Part shown: positions 13,150 through 22,640 of the stretch, one piece after another
How positions within the stretch are numbered: the first letter of the stretch is position 1
Layout: each line of letters starts with the position of its first letter
Assembly (NCBI GenBank): GCA_039654915.1
Contig: CM077595.1
Coordinates: forward strand, 48,205,501 to 48,269,500
Direction: 5' to 3'
Source of the DNA: Aquilaria yunnanensis
Lineage: Eukaryota; Streptophyta; Magnoliopsida; Malvales; Thymelaeaceae
Length of the DNA stretch: 64,000 nucleotides
The notes under the pieces: generated by a model
Database searches by the model: none
Told to the model about the DNA's origin: nothing
Seen by the model: only the letters and a program-made list of their open reading frames with translations
Made by a program: the position numbers and the translations under genes

Positions 13150-14024
13150 TGATGGCCATGGGCCTCATCGTTTAGAGTCATGGTGACTGTTGGAGAGACT
13201 TCTGGGAGGAAGAACGCCTGGAGGATGGTGCGCCCTAGGGAGAGTACCTGAGATGTTCAGAAAAAGTGGGTTAGGAGGCCCCCGGAATGTGTTTCCGGGG
13301 GGGGAGCCTCCGACGCCCAAGTCAGTGGTGGCCGAGAAAAGGCAGAGGAAATAGCACAAAGGGGCTGAAGAGTCTCGCCTGGTGATTTTCTCAGAGTCTG
13401 GGAGTCAGCCCTTTGCCAACCAACCTCCTGCCAAGTATTTATTTCCTGGTATTTATAGGAGTACCTAGCCCGTTCAGATCGTGACACGTGTTCGGTCGGA
13501 TGTTTCCTGAGTTTCTGGGCGTAGGGGACATATAGCTGGTAGCAGGTTTCCTTGAGCCTTGTGCTGAGATGGGCCATGATGTGATTTTGATGGCGTCAGC
13601 GTGTCAGAGCGCCTATTGAGGCGGCTTTATGACGTCTGTGAAAGGATGTGTCAGAGGGTTCCTTAAATGCTTCCTTAAATGCTCCTGCCGTACTCCCGAG
13701 GTCCCTGGGCGAGGTCGTCCTTTGGTACGGACGGTGCCTCTTCGAGAAACACGCACCCAGTTCGGGGATCCCAGCTTCAGGGAGTTCCACCTTCGGGGAG
13801 ATCATGTTCGGCCCGCGATGGCTGGTGCCTTTTTTCTGAAGGTGATCTATTACAACCTCGGGGGGCTAGTAGTATCCTCAAGTTTCCTGGCGTGCCGGGC
13901 TCGGAGCTCTTCGGCTATCTCCCGAGGTGTATGATCCCACATTTTCTCGGGTAGCGCCAGTTTCTTCTGGCCATTATCGTGGCAGGGAGTTCGGCCAGAT
14001 AGAGGCGATAGCCTTTGGCTATCA
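13150..14024 (-). repeat. 3' LTR of Tat-type element B
   Basis: This 875-bp LTR runs from TGATGGCC to GGCTATCA. The outer flank AAAGT (13145-13149) pairs with AAAGC (25116-25120) as a 5-bp TSD with one mismatch. By eye there are about 5 substitutions in the first 190 bp against the 5' LTR, so B is the youngest dated element here. Confidence 0.93.
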
Positions 14025-14040
14025 CATGCCCCCTTTGGAA
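14025..14040 (-). promoter_or_regulatory. Polypurine tract of element B
   Basis: CATGCCCCCTTTGG directly abuts the LTR on the inner side. On the minus strand it reads as an A/G tract ending beside the 3' LTR, where plus-strand DNA synthesis would start. Confidence 0.78.
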
Positions 14041-14110
14041 AGCCGAAGTGAAGACTTCGGTTTTGCATCTCTTTCCGAGGTTGTTCTTGGGAGTCTCTTA
14101 GGAAGCTCAA

Positions 14111-14261
14111 CCTGTTCCGAGGATGCACCTCTTGCCCAAAGGGCTGCTCGGCCTTGGCCTGTTCTTTGGTGTCTTCGAGGCAGAGCCTGTGCCGAAGATA
14201 CACCTCTTTCCCGAAGGTCATGGGCTGTTTGGCCATAGCCTGTCTCTTGGTGTCCTCAAGG
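14111..14261 (+). repeat. 75-bp tandem duplication upstream of the antisense gene in B
   Basis: Two diverged copies with period 75 start at 14111 (CCTGTTCCGAGGATGCACCT) and 14186 (CCTGTGCCGAAGATACACCT). They lie between the LTR and the TATA-like box, so they fall in the presumed promoter region of the antisense gene. Confidence 0.72.
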
Positions 14262-14528
14262 TAACCTGCTTTTTCTTCTTGCAGGTCTGTGTAACGTTGC
14301 GTCTGATGGCCAAGCGTGTCAGTCTAAGCGACGCGTCCCAGCTTTTTAGGGATGTCAGGAGACATGTCCCCTGTTTTGGCGCGGCGATTGACACGTGGCG
14401 CTTTGCCATTGGAGGAGAGTCGCGTCGGTTACAGAGGGCGCGCCTTTTCAGGTGCAGAGGGCAGTTACGGCGACGGTTCGCCTCCAAAAGGGTACTTATG
14501 ACGACGTTTCGGTTACCAACCTTTGGCC

Positions 14529-14536
14529 TATAAATA
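14529..14536 (+). promoter_or_regulatory. TATA box of the antisense gene in B
   Basis: TATAAATA lies 252 bp upstream of the ATG at 14788. The boxes in A and D are at matching positions. This supports transcription opposite to gag-pol from a promoter inside the element. Confidence 0.6.
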
Positions 14537-14787
14537 GCCCATTCCATCATAAGACCCATTTTCTTTTACTTCTGCTCTTTCCTCTGCTTTGCCCCTGTTT
14601 TCGTACTTTCTTGCTTTCTGTGGTGGAGCTGCTTTAATCAGAGCTTTTTTCAGCCAACTTTCACGACGGCGTCCTCAGACTTTGGCAAATCTTTTGGTGG
14701 GTTTTTGTTTTCCAGAGTGTTTTGATTCCTCTCTTCTTTTGAGTTTTTTCTGAAAACTGTTTTCTTGCCTTTTCCAAACTCATTTTC

Positions 14788-17221
14788 ATGTCGAAAATGC
14801 CTATCCCAGAGAGCTGGCAGCCTCTTTTAGCCCATCCTTGTTGCACCACCCCCTCAAAATTAGAGAGGTGGAAGAAAAAGTTCTTTCTTCCCTCTTACGC
14901 CGTTACTAGGCTGCCTCGCTCTAGCCATTACGCCTTTTCAAACCATAGTAATGAGGTTACCGTTTTCCGAGCCCAGCTGAAGGCCGGACTTCGGTATCCT
15001 CCCCCGAAGATGGTTTGCCAATTCTGCCAATTTCATGGCATTGTTGTGAACCAGCTTCCCCCAAACTCGTTCTGCTATTTTAACGCCTTCCTCTGTATGT
15101 GTGGCGTGTTCGGGATAAAACCCCATTTTATAATCTTCATGCAGTACTACAAGCTCTTTGTGGTCCCGAAGGGTGGCTTCTATTTTATGCTACCTCGGGG
15201 ATCCGGGAGCAAAAAATTCATGTTCACCTTCGCCACCAAGGACAGCTGGCGGGGGTGGCAACAGAAATTCTTCTTCCTGAAGATGGAGGAGGCATGGTTG
15301 TATGTTCCGACCAAATGGGCTCAAGGAAGGCTAGACGTGGACGTCGTTGATCCGAGGTTGTTGCTGACTCCAGAGTTGGCTTCCACCTTCGCGGACTTCG
15401 ACGGCCGCATCCGCGCCATCTCTGACTGGGATCCCGAGGTCGCGCCGCGCTCTCTCTACCCCTTCCCTATCAACTGGAGGTTGATGACCGAAGAGGTCCT
15501 CCGGGAGTTAAAGGTGGTTAAGGAGCACGAGACCGACCTCGGGATGCCAGCTCCTGCCATCGCCGGGAAGGATTCCTGGTTGGTCAAGCTTCTTAAGGAG
15601 GAAATTTCTTTCGAAACGCTTGTCGAAAGTGAGTTGTCTTCTACTCCCTTGTTTTTTTTCCCTCGGACTTACGCTGATGTCTTTTTTCTTTTTCAGAGAT
15701 GGGCGACAGGACTGCTGCATTTTACAAGTCCCTTTTCTCCGGCCAGGTGGAGAAGGGCGATCAGACCAAGAAGGCGGCTTCCTGAAGGCGTAAGTCGACT
15801 GGCGCTGGGCCTTCGGCGAAACGGGCAAAGAAAACTACCCAGGTTCCTCTGGAGGAAATTTTTGAAGAAGCTGCCGAGGAGCCTGGGACAGCCGAGATCC
15901 CGGCGTCTGAGGCAGCTGCCGAAGTCCCTGCTGCCGCCGAAGTTTCTTCCGCCGACGTCCCCCCCCAGAGCCCTTCTGCCCCGCCGGCCCTTCTGGACGC
16001 CGTGGTAGAGGCTCCTTCTGCCGAGGAGGGGTGCAAGAGGAAGGGCAAGGCAATTTCGACCGAGGAGTCTGAGGATTCCGAGGACGTCGTATTCGAAGTG
16101 CCGCCAGGTCTGTTGCTTTCAGAACAAGTTGGTTCTTTTTGTTTTTCTGAATTTCCTTTGTCTCTGACCTGCTTATCATTTTCGCCACGCAGGGGAGTTG
16201 CCTACCCCGAACTGGACGGCCGAACACGCGAAGGCGCGGGCCCTTCGTGACGCCAAAATCCCGCAAGGGAAGATACCCAAGGAGCCTTTTTGGACATTCA
16301 CGGAGGACATGAACTTGTACTCCGAGGACTGTCCTGAAATGGCAAAGCAAATTTCGAAGGGGGTGCTTACAGAGGCCTCCTTCAAGGCTATTGCGGCGGC
16401 CCATTCGGAAGATGACACCCTTTCCGCGAAAGTCACCGAGCATGCTGCTCAGGTATGTTCTTCACACCTTTTTGCCTTCAATTTTTCCTAAGTGCTTGGC
16501 TCTTACTGACCTTGCGTTCATCTTTTTGCAGCTGATGGGGTACGCCGGCTTTCTTCGAGTTCGGGTAGCCAGGAACTCGGCGTTCCGAGCTACGGCCTTA
16601 GAGACCTTGGAGAAAGCGAAGGCCACGTGCTTGGCATTGATTGCCAAGAACCAGCAGCTGTCAGATGCTGCGAAGAAAGAAGTTGCTGCCCTTCGGGAGG
16701 AGTTCCGGAAGAAGAAGGAAGATCTTGAGAAGAACTCCTCCCTGAAGATTGCTGACCTCGGCGATCAGGTGAAAGGGATGCTCGCTGCCAACCAAGACCT
16801 TCTCAAAGATAAGTCAGATTCTGACAACCTTATTCGGTCGTTGGTGAGTGAGAAAAATGCCCTTGAAGCCGACGTCCAGTCTTTGAAGAAGGAGCCTGAT
16901 GCTAAGAAGAGGGTGAAGGTGCTGAAGAAGGAGGTTGCAGACTTAAAGGACGAGCTCGAGGACCTTGAGGTTGAGAAGGACAAATCCGACCAAATGACCA
17001 AGGTCACATTCCAAGACGGACTCTGCCTTGCTCGGCACCAAGTCCTTGAGAGGTTCCCAGGTCTGGACCTCTCTTTTTTGGAAGCTCTCAACATTCCCGA
17101 GGGGCCTCGGTGGTCCTGGTCCAAAATCGAGCACCTGAACCTGCCTTGCACAATTCCGGCGTCGAAGGTGGTGGAAAAGGGCACAGAGGCTGGTGGCTCC
17201 GGGGACGCCGAGAACCCTTAG
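14788..17221 (+). pseudogene. Antisense gene of element B, Transposase_28-type, best-preserved four-exon copy
   Basis: Exons are 14788-15628, 15697-16107, 16193-16452 and 16532-17221, inferred from GT-AG edges, phase and the other copies. Introns are 68, 85 and 79 bp. The spliced frame is about 730 codons with one internal stop, TGA at 15783-15785. Residues 1-280 are Transposase_28-like: FCQFHGIVV, FNAFLCMCGVFG, MQYYKL, KDSWRGW, MTEEVLREL. Exon 2 codes a basic then Ala/Glu-rich linker. Exon 3 has KEPFWTFTEDMNLYSEDC. Exon 4 codes a long Lys/Glu coiled coil and DGLCLARHQVL. The start is set by homology with D (both continue P-x-SWQPL). Extra antisense reading frames are known in Tat elements; their function is not established. 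Coiled coil and basic linker fit a self-associating, possibly nuclear protein, which is inference. Confidence 0.87.
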
Positions 17222-17298
17222 GCTATTTTAGCGACCTTTCCTCTTCATTTTTGTGCTCCTTCTTCGGGCACTTCTTCTTTGTAAGCCTGACCATTGCA

Positions 17299-17304
17299 AA
17301 TAAA
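17299..17304 (+). terminator. Candidate polyadenylation signal of the antisense gene in B
   Basis: AATAAA lies 78 bp after the antisense gene stop at 17221, followed by a T-rich tract. It is a plausible plant poly(A) signal and is not conserved at this exact place in all copies. Confidence 0.4.
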
Positions 17305-17339
17305 GATTTTTTTTGGCTAAGTGTTTTTTGCAAGTTTCT

Positions 17340-17884
17340 TTATTTCCATTGCCCCGAATACATTTGCTCAAGAGACTTCGGAAAACCTGCGATCAAAGAA
17401 ACTTGACTAAGTGTGAAAGATCTTTCCATTGGCCGAGCCTGTTCGCTCAAGAGGCTTTTTGGAAAGTCTGAAAAATTCTACTAAGTCTTTTTGCAGGTTT
17501 TTGCATTTTTATTTTGTCCCGAACACGTTCGCTCAAGGGACTTCGGAAACCCCTTTAGTCAAATTTTTCATTTCCCCTTGTCCCGAGCATGTTCACTCAA
17601 GAGACTCAAGAAACCTTTTGCGAGATTTTTTGTTTTCCATTTTTCCCGAGCGTGATGGCTCAAGGGACTTTGGAAAACTGTCTCCGCGCTTATTACGGTG
17701 AGTACTGCTGAGAGATTTTTCCATCTTTCCCGAGCGTGATGGCTCAAGGGATTTCGGAAAGTCATATCTGCGCTTGTGGCGAGCATCTTTGCGGAATTCT
17801 GTACAATTCTGCACTTAAGAAATTTTCTCAAGACACTTCTGTACTTAGAATATTTTTCATACAGTATGATTCCTTCGCTCAAGC
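17340..17884. repeat. Tandem repeats between convergent gene ends of B
   Basis: The core CTCAAGGGACTTCGGAAA recurs with variation starting at 17367, 17446, 17532, 17596, 17659, 17743, 17827 and 17878. Spacing is 51-86 bp. Most units are preceded by CCCGAGC or CCCGAAC. The array fills the gap between the antisense gene stop and the pol stop. Confidence 0.8.
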
Positions 17885-19100
17885 TTAGGCGTAGAATTTT
17901 CTCAAGGCGTCTGAGTGCCAAGTGTTTTTCAATTCTACGCCTTCGGCATCGCCAAGTTTGTACACGCCTTTTCGTACTTCGGCAAGAACCAGATAAGCTC
18001 CTTCCCAGTTCACGCGAAATACCCCGTGAGATGGCTTTCGGGGTGCAAAGTCAGTCTTTCGGAGAACGAGGTCCCCTTTTTTGATTTCTTTTGGCATGGC
18101 TCGTAAATTTATAACCGCGGCCACTCTTTGCTGAAAAGCTTTTCTTCTCAGCTCAGCTATTTCTCTATGTTCGCCAACGAGGTTGAGCTTCGTTCTTAGG
18201 CCGACGTCATTTCCACCTTCATCGAATACTTGCACCTGTACTGATGGTCTAACTATCTCGATAGGGATGATGGCCTCTGTTCCGAAGACGAGTGAGAAGG
18301 GAGTCTCCCCTGTGGCTCTTCGGGGCGTCGTTCGGTAACTCCATAACATGCTTTGGAGTTCTCCTAGCCATTTCCCTTTTGCTTCCCCCAGTCTCTTCTT
18401 CAGGCCATCTTTTATGGTCCTGTTAGATACTTCCACCTGCCCGTTGCTTTGGGGGTGAGCTACTGGGGCGAAGTGCATCTTTACTCCGAGGTCGCTGATA
18501 AATTCCTGGAATCCTTTGTCTATGAATTGGGATCCATTATCAGCCACTAGTACCCTCGGTATGCCGAATCTGCATACTATGTTCTTCCATACAAACTTTT
18601 GCACTTCTTTTGCTGAGATAGTTGCTAGGGGTTCTGCCTCGACCCATTTGGAGAAATAGTCTACTGCTACCACGCAGAATTTCACGCCTCCGGGCGCTGA
18701 GGGGAGTGGCCCAATAAGGTCTATGCCCCAGACTGCGAAGGGCTAGGGGTAGTCAGCCGAAGTTACTATTTCCGATGGTGCCCTCTGGATGTTCGCGTGT
18801 TTCTGGCAACTACCGCATTTTCGGACGAACTGCCTTGCATCCTTTCTCAGGGTAGGCCAGAAGTATCCTTGGCGAAGTATCACCGCCGCAAGGGCATCAG
18901 TTCCAATATGTGAACCACACATGCCTTCGTGGACCTCTTCAAGGACCATTTCAGTATCCTCTTCATCCACGCATCTTTGCAGCGGGTTCGCATATCCCTG
19001 TCGGTATAACTCTTCGCCAATCAGGAAGAATCGGCCGGAGCGTCTTCGCAGTCTTGCAGCGTCGCCGGGGTCTTCGCGGAGCACACTTTCTGCGAGGTAT
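17885..19100 (-). pseudogene. Integrase of element B
   Basis: The pol polyprotein ends with ALRKFYA and TAA at 17885. The integrase has a zinc-finger CGSCQKHANI segment and a full catalytic triad pattern: Asp in VAVDYFSKWVEAEPL, Asp in VLVADNGSQF and Glu in NGQVEVSN. The C-terminal region has TPFSLVFGTEAIIP and a GVYKLGD segment. A TAG near 18744 interrupts YP*PFAVWG. Apart from that stop the domain looks whole. It would catalyse strand transfer of the element cDNA. Confidence 0.88.
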
Positions 19101-19273
19101 CTTTTTATGGGATCTTTCCATCCTTTTCCCGAGGTCGCAATGCTCAGTACTGAGATGCTCGGGTGATCTAGCACCTCGGTGTATGCTTTTGACTTCGCCA
19201 AGCAATCTGCCTCAGTGTTATTCCGCCGAGGTACATTTTCGATCCGTACGGCGTCAAACTCTTGGATGAGCTT
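19101..19273 (-). pseudogene. aRNH C-terminal end and linker of B, right of integrase
   Basis: The minus strand reads IQEFDAVRIENVP and NTEADCLAKSKA. The Asp in EADCLA is the likely last catalytic residue of the archaeal-type RNase H. It is separated from the rest of the domain by the solo LTR at 19274-20152. Removing the LTR and one TSD restores the frame at AKL-IQEF. Confidence 0.8.
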
Positions 19274-20152
19274 TGATGGCCATGGGCCTCATCGTTTAGA
19301 GTCATGGTGACTGTTGGAGAGACTTCTAGGAGGAAGAACGCCTAGAGGATGGTGCGCCCAAAGGAGAGCACCTGAGATGCTCAGAAAAAGTGGGTTAGGA
19401 GGCCTCCGGAATGTGTTTCCGGGGGGGGGAGCCTCCGATGCCCAAGTCAGTGGTGGCTGAGAAAAAGGCAGAGGAAATAGCACAAAGGGGCTGAAGAGTC
19501 TTGCCTGGTGATTTTCTCCGAGTCTGGGAGTCAGACCTTTTGCCAACCAACCTCCTGCCAAGTATTTATTTCCTGGTATTTATAGGAGTGCCTAGCTCGT
19601 TCAGATCGCGACACGTGTTCGGTCGGATGTTTCCTGAATTTCTGGGCGTAGGGGACAGATAGCTGGTAGCAGGTTGCCTTGAGCCTTGTGCTGAGATGGG
19701 CCATGATGTGATTCTGATGGCGTCAGCGTGTCAGAGCGCCTTTTGAGGCGGCTTATGACGTCTGTGAAAGGACGTGTCAGAGGCTTCCTTAAATGCTTCC
19801 TTAAATGCTTCTGCCGTACTCCCGAGGTCCCTGGGTGAGGTCATCCTTTGGTACGGACAATGCCTCTTCGGGAAACACGCACCCAGTTCGGGGGTTCCCA
19901 GCTTCAGGGAGTTTCGCCTTCGGGGAGATCATGTTCGGCCCGCAATAGCTGGTGCCTTTTTTTCGAAGGCGATCTGTTTGCAACCTCGGGGGGCTAGTAG
20001 TATCCTCAAGTTTCCTGGCGTGCCGGGCTCGGAGCTCTTCGGCTATCTCTTGAGGTGTATGATCTCACCTCTTCTCGGGTAGCGCCAGTTTCTTCTGGCC
20101 ATTCTGGTGGCAGGGAGTTCGGCCAGATAGAGGCGATAGTATTTGGCTATCA
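19274..20152 (-). mobile_element. Solo LTR of B's own family nested in B
   Basis: This 879-bp TGATGGCC...GGCTATCA LTR is closely similar to both LTRs of B. It is flanked by a perfect TSD, AGCTT at 19269-19273 and 20153-20157. It lies inside the aRNH coding region of B. No internal sequence is left. Confidence 0.95.
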
Positions 20153-20480
20153 AGCTTTGCTATCAGCTCATGGTATTTTGCCAAGATTGGGTCCTTCGCC
20201 CCATAATCTCCTGCCGTCTGCCGAACTACCAGCTGGGAATCACTGTGAGCCTTTAAGTTTCTCATGCCAATCCTTCTGGCCAAGCGTAATCCTGCTATGA
20301 GGGCTTCATACTCTGCCACATTGTTAGTGACGCTGAAGCTGAACTTGATAGCCTTCTTTACCTCTAGCCCTTCGGGTCCTCTGATAATTACTCCAGCTCC
20401 CTGGTGTTCGGATCCCGAGGCTCCGTCAACATGTAAGGTCCACTCTGGCTCACCTCCGTTCGGATCCATGTGGCTTTCCT
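20153..20480 (-). pseudogene. Archaeal-type RNase H (aRNH) main part of B
   Basis: The minus strand shows LHVDGASGSEHQGAGVI (first Asp), NNVAEYEALIAGLRLA (Glu) and KAHSDSQLVVRQ (second Asp). These are the RNase HI catalytic positions and are all kept. The domain is read in one frame with RT upstream and is cut by the solo LTR. Confidence 0.87.
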
Positions 20481-20960
20481 TAGTGGTGGGTACTTCGGCG
20501 ATAAAGTCTGCCAGTGCTTGAGCTTTTATGGCTTTCCGAGGTTCATATATGATTTCGTGTTCGCCAAGCTCTATGCACCATTTCGAGAGCCTTCCCGAAT
20601 GATCAACTTTCTTCATAACATCCCGTAGTGGTAGACTACTTCGGACTATGATGGGGTGAGCCTGAAAGTATGGTCGCAGCCTTCTCCCTGCAAGCACCAA
20701 GGCATATATAGCTTTTTGAAGCAGAGGGTACCTGACTTCGGCGCCATGCAGGGATTTGCTGACGTAATAGACTGGCCATTGCTTTGGCCCTTCTTCTTTC
20801 ACGAGGACCGAGCTTACAGCTTTCTCCGTGACAGCGAGGTACAAAACGAGGGGTTCTCCCTCCCAAGGTTGTCGCAGAGTCGGCAGGCTAGCCAAGTAGA
20901 CTTTGAGTTCTTCCCAGGCCTTTTGGCAATCTTCACCCCAAGGGTGATCATTCCTTCCGA
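20481..20960 (-). pseudogene. Retroviral-type RNase H of B, catalytic Asp not seen
   Basis: The fold is recognisable from KQWPVYYVSKSLHGAE, RYPLLQKAIYALVLA and IVRSSLPLRDVM. The first strand is VLYLAVTEKAVSSVLV, where family members that keep activity have Asp (LY-x-DAS). A has LAIT at this place. Loss of this Asp fits takeover of the activity by the adjacent aRNH. Confidence 0.78.
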
Positions 20961-21830
20961 GGTCGCCTTCCATTTTTGTTGCCTTTGTGAGGACTTTGAA
21001 GAAAGGTCGACACCTATCTCCGTACCTGGAAATAAATCTACTCAGGGAGGTTATTCTTCCGGTGAGCCTCTGCACGTCTTTGACTGTGGCAGGAGTTCGG
21101 AACTCAAGCAGCGCCTTAATCTTCTCGGGGTTAGCGTCAATGCCTCTTCTGGATACCATGTACCCAAGGAATTTTGCCGAGGTTACCCCGAAGATACACT
21201 TTTCAGGATTGAGCCAAATTCCGAAGGCTCTGAGCTTTTGGAAGGTTTCCTCTAGATCTGCAACGTGATAGCTAGGCAGCTTGCTCTTGACTATCATATC
21301 ATCAACATACACCTCCATGTTTCTCCCCATTTGGTCTTTAAAGACCTTGTTCATCAACCTTTGGTAGGTGGCTCCTGCATTTTTGAGCCCGAAGGGCATC
21401 CTGACATAGCAGTATGTTCCCCCCCGGTGATGAAGGCGGTTTTTTCTTCATCTTCGGGGTCCATCCTTATTTGATTGTAGCCACTGAAGGCGTCTAGGAA
21501 ACTTAGGCGCCCATATTCGGCAGTTGAATCTACCAGCTGATCTATTGGCGGCAGAGGGTATGAGTCTTTCGGGCAAGCATCGTTCAAGTTTCTGAAGTCG
21601 ATGCACATCCGGAGTTTGCTGCTACCTTCTTTTGTGGCAATGACCACGTTGTTTAACCATTCGGGGTACTTCACCTCCCTAATGACTTTGGCGTCTAACA
21701 GACGCTGGACCTCGGTTTTGACAAAGTTGCTCTTGTGGGCTGAGATGCTTCGTTTCTTTTGCCGGACAGGTTTTGCTTTCAGGCTTACTTTGAGGCTATG
21801 CTGTATTATGCCAGAGTTTACCCCTAGCAT
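20961..21830 (-). pseudogene. Reverse transcriptase of B
   Basis: RT motifs are KLRMCIDFRNLNDACPKD, RLSFLDAFSGYNQIRMD, MPFGLKNAGATYQRLM and the YVDD box in MEVYVDDMIVKSK, then CIFGVTSAKFLGYMVS. A frameshift in a C run near 21420 disrupts the segment between FIT and the next motif. The rest is open. It reverse-transcribes the element RNA from the primer at 24213. Confidence 0.9.
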
Positions 21831-22322
21831 ATCTTTTGGCGATTAGGCAAACAGATCTTTATTTTTCAGCAGAAAAGATACAAGGTTTTCCTTCTCACCT
21901 TCGGCCAAGCTCTTCCCTATTCGGGTAGATTGTCCTGGGATAAGTTCTACTGTTTCCATTTCCGCTTTTGCAAGATCTTCTTCTTTGCCTTTTTCTGACG
22001 CCTTTGCCTCCATTGTTTGTGCGAAGTTGCTCGCCGGGGCCTTTCGTGCTTTCACAAATACCTTTCTTACCTCGGCCTGGTCTATGAAGATCTCTGCATC
22101 TCCATCCTTGGTGGCGAATGTGACAGTCAAGTACTTCACATCAGGGCGAATGTGCAGGTTTCCCTGTGTCTGCCTTCCAAGGATGGCGTTGTACGAGGAC
22201 GGTACGTCCATGACAATGAACCTCGCCATTGTGGAGGCGTACAACTCAGCTGCTCCGTCTACTGAAGTCCCTCTCATCATCAGTGGGAGGTCGATCCATC
22301 CGAGAACGGGCAGTTCGGATGG
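21831..22322 (-). pseudogene. Protease-RT linker of B
   Basis: This is conserved between elements but I cannot name a domain. Motifs are FIVMDVPSSYNAILGR and GNLHIRPDVKYLTVTF, the folded C-terminal part common to plant gypsy polyproteins before RT. It is bounded by in-frame stops near 21843 and 22325. Confidence 0.65.
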
Positions 22323-22640
22323 TCACACCCCGAAGGTTGGTGAGGTGACTGGCTTAAGCTCGCTGCTGGAGATGCCCAAGCTCGGCAGTAAGTGCGAGAA
22401 TAGGACGTCCGCATTTGACCCATCATCAAGTAGCACCCTTTTGACGTCCCAGTTCCCTATCCTCACCATGATCAGCAGCGGATCGTCGTGGGGAAAGACG
22501 ACGGTGGATCCATCTTTGCGGGCCAGCTTCTTTGCTGTATTTTGATATTCCATGACTGCAATTTCTCTGGCCTTTCGCTTTCTTTCCGAGGATGGGAGCC
22601 CCGTGGTGATTGTTTGGATAACCCCTGTCGGAGGTGGAGG
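22323..22640 (-). pseudogene. Aspartic protease of B
   Basis: The active-site motif VLLDDGSNADVLFSHLL follows IGNWDVKR. Plant gypsy proteases usually show D-[ST/G]-G-[SA] here. The domain is open and fused in frame to the end of gag. Confidence 0.8.

Noticed and set aside
13629..13954. Overlapping plus-strand reading frames of 60-100 codons in LTR sequence, repeated at 19774 and 24720
   Set aside because: They lie wholly in the LTR copies of the B family, repeat with each copy and show no domain. They are LTR sequence that happens to be open.
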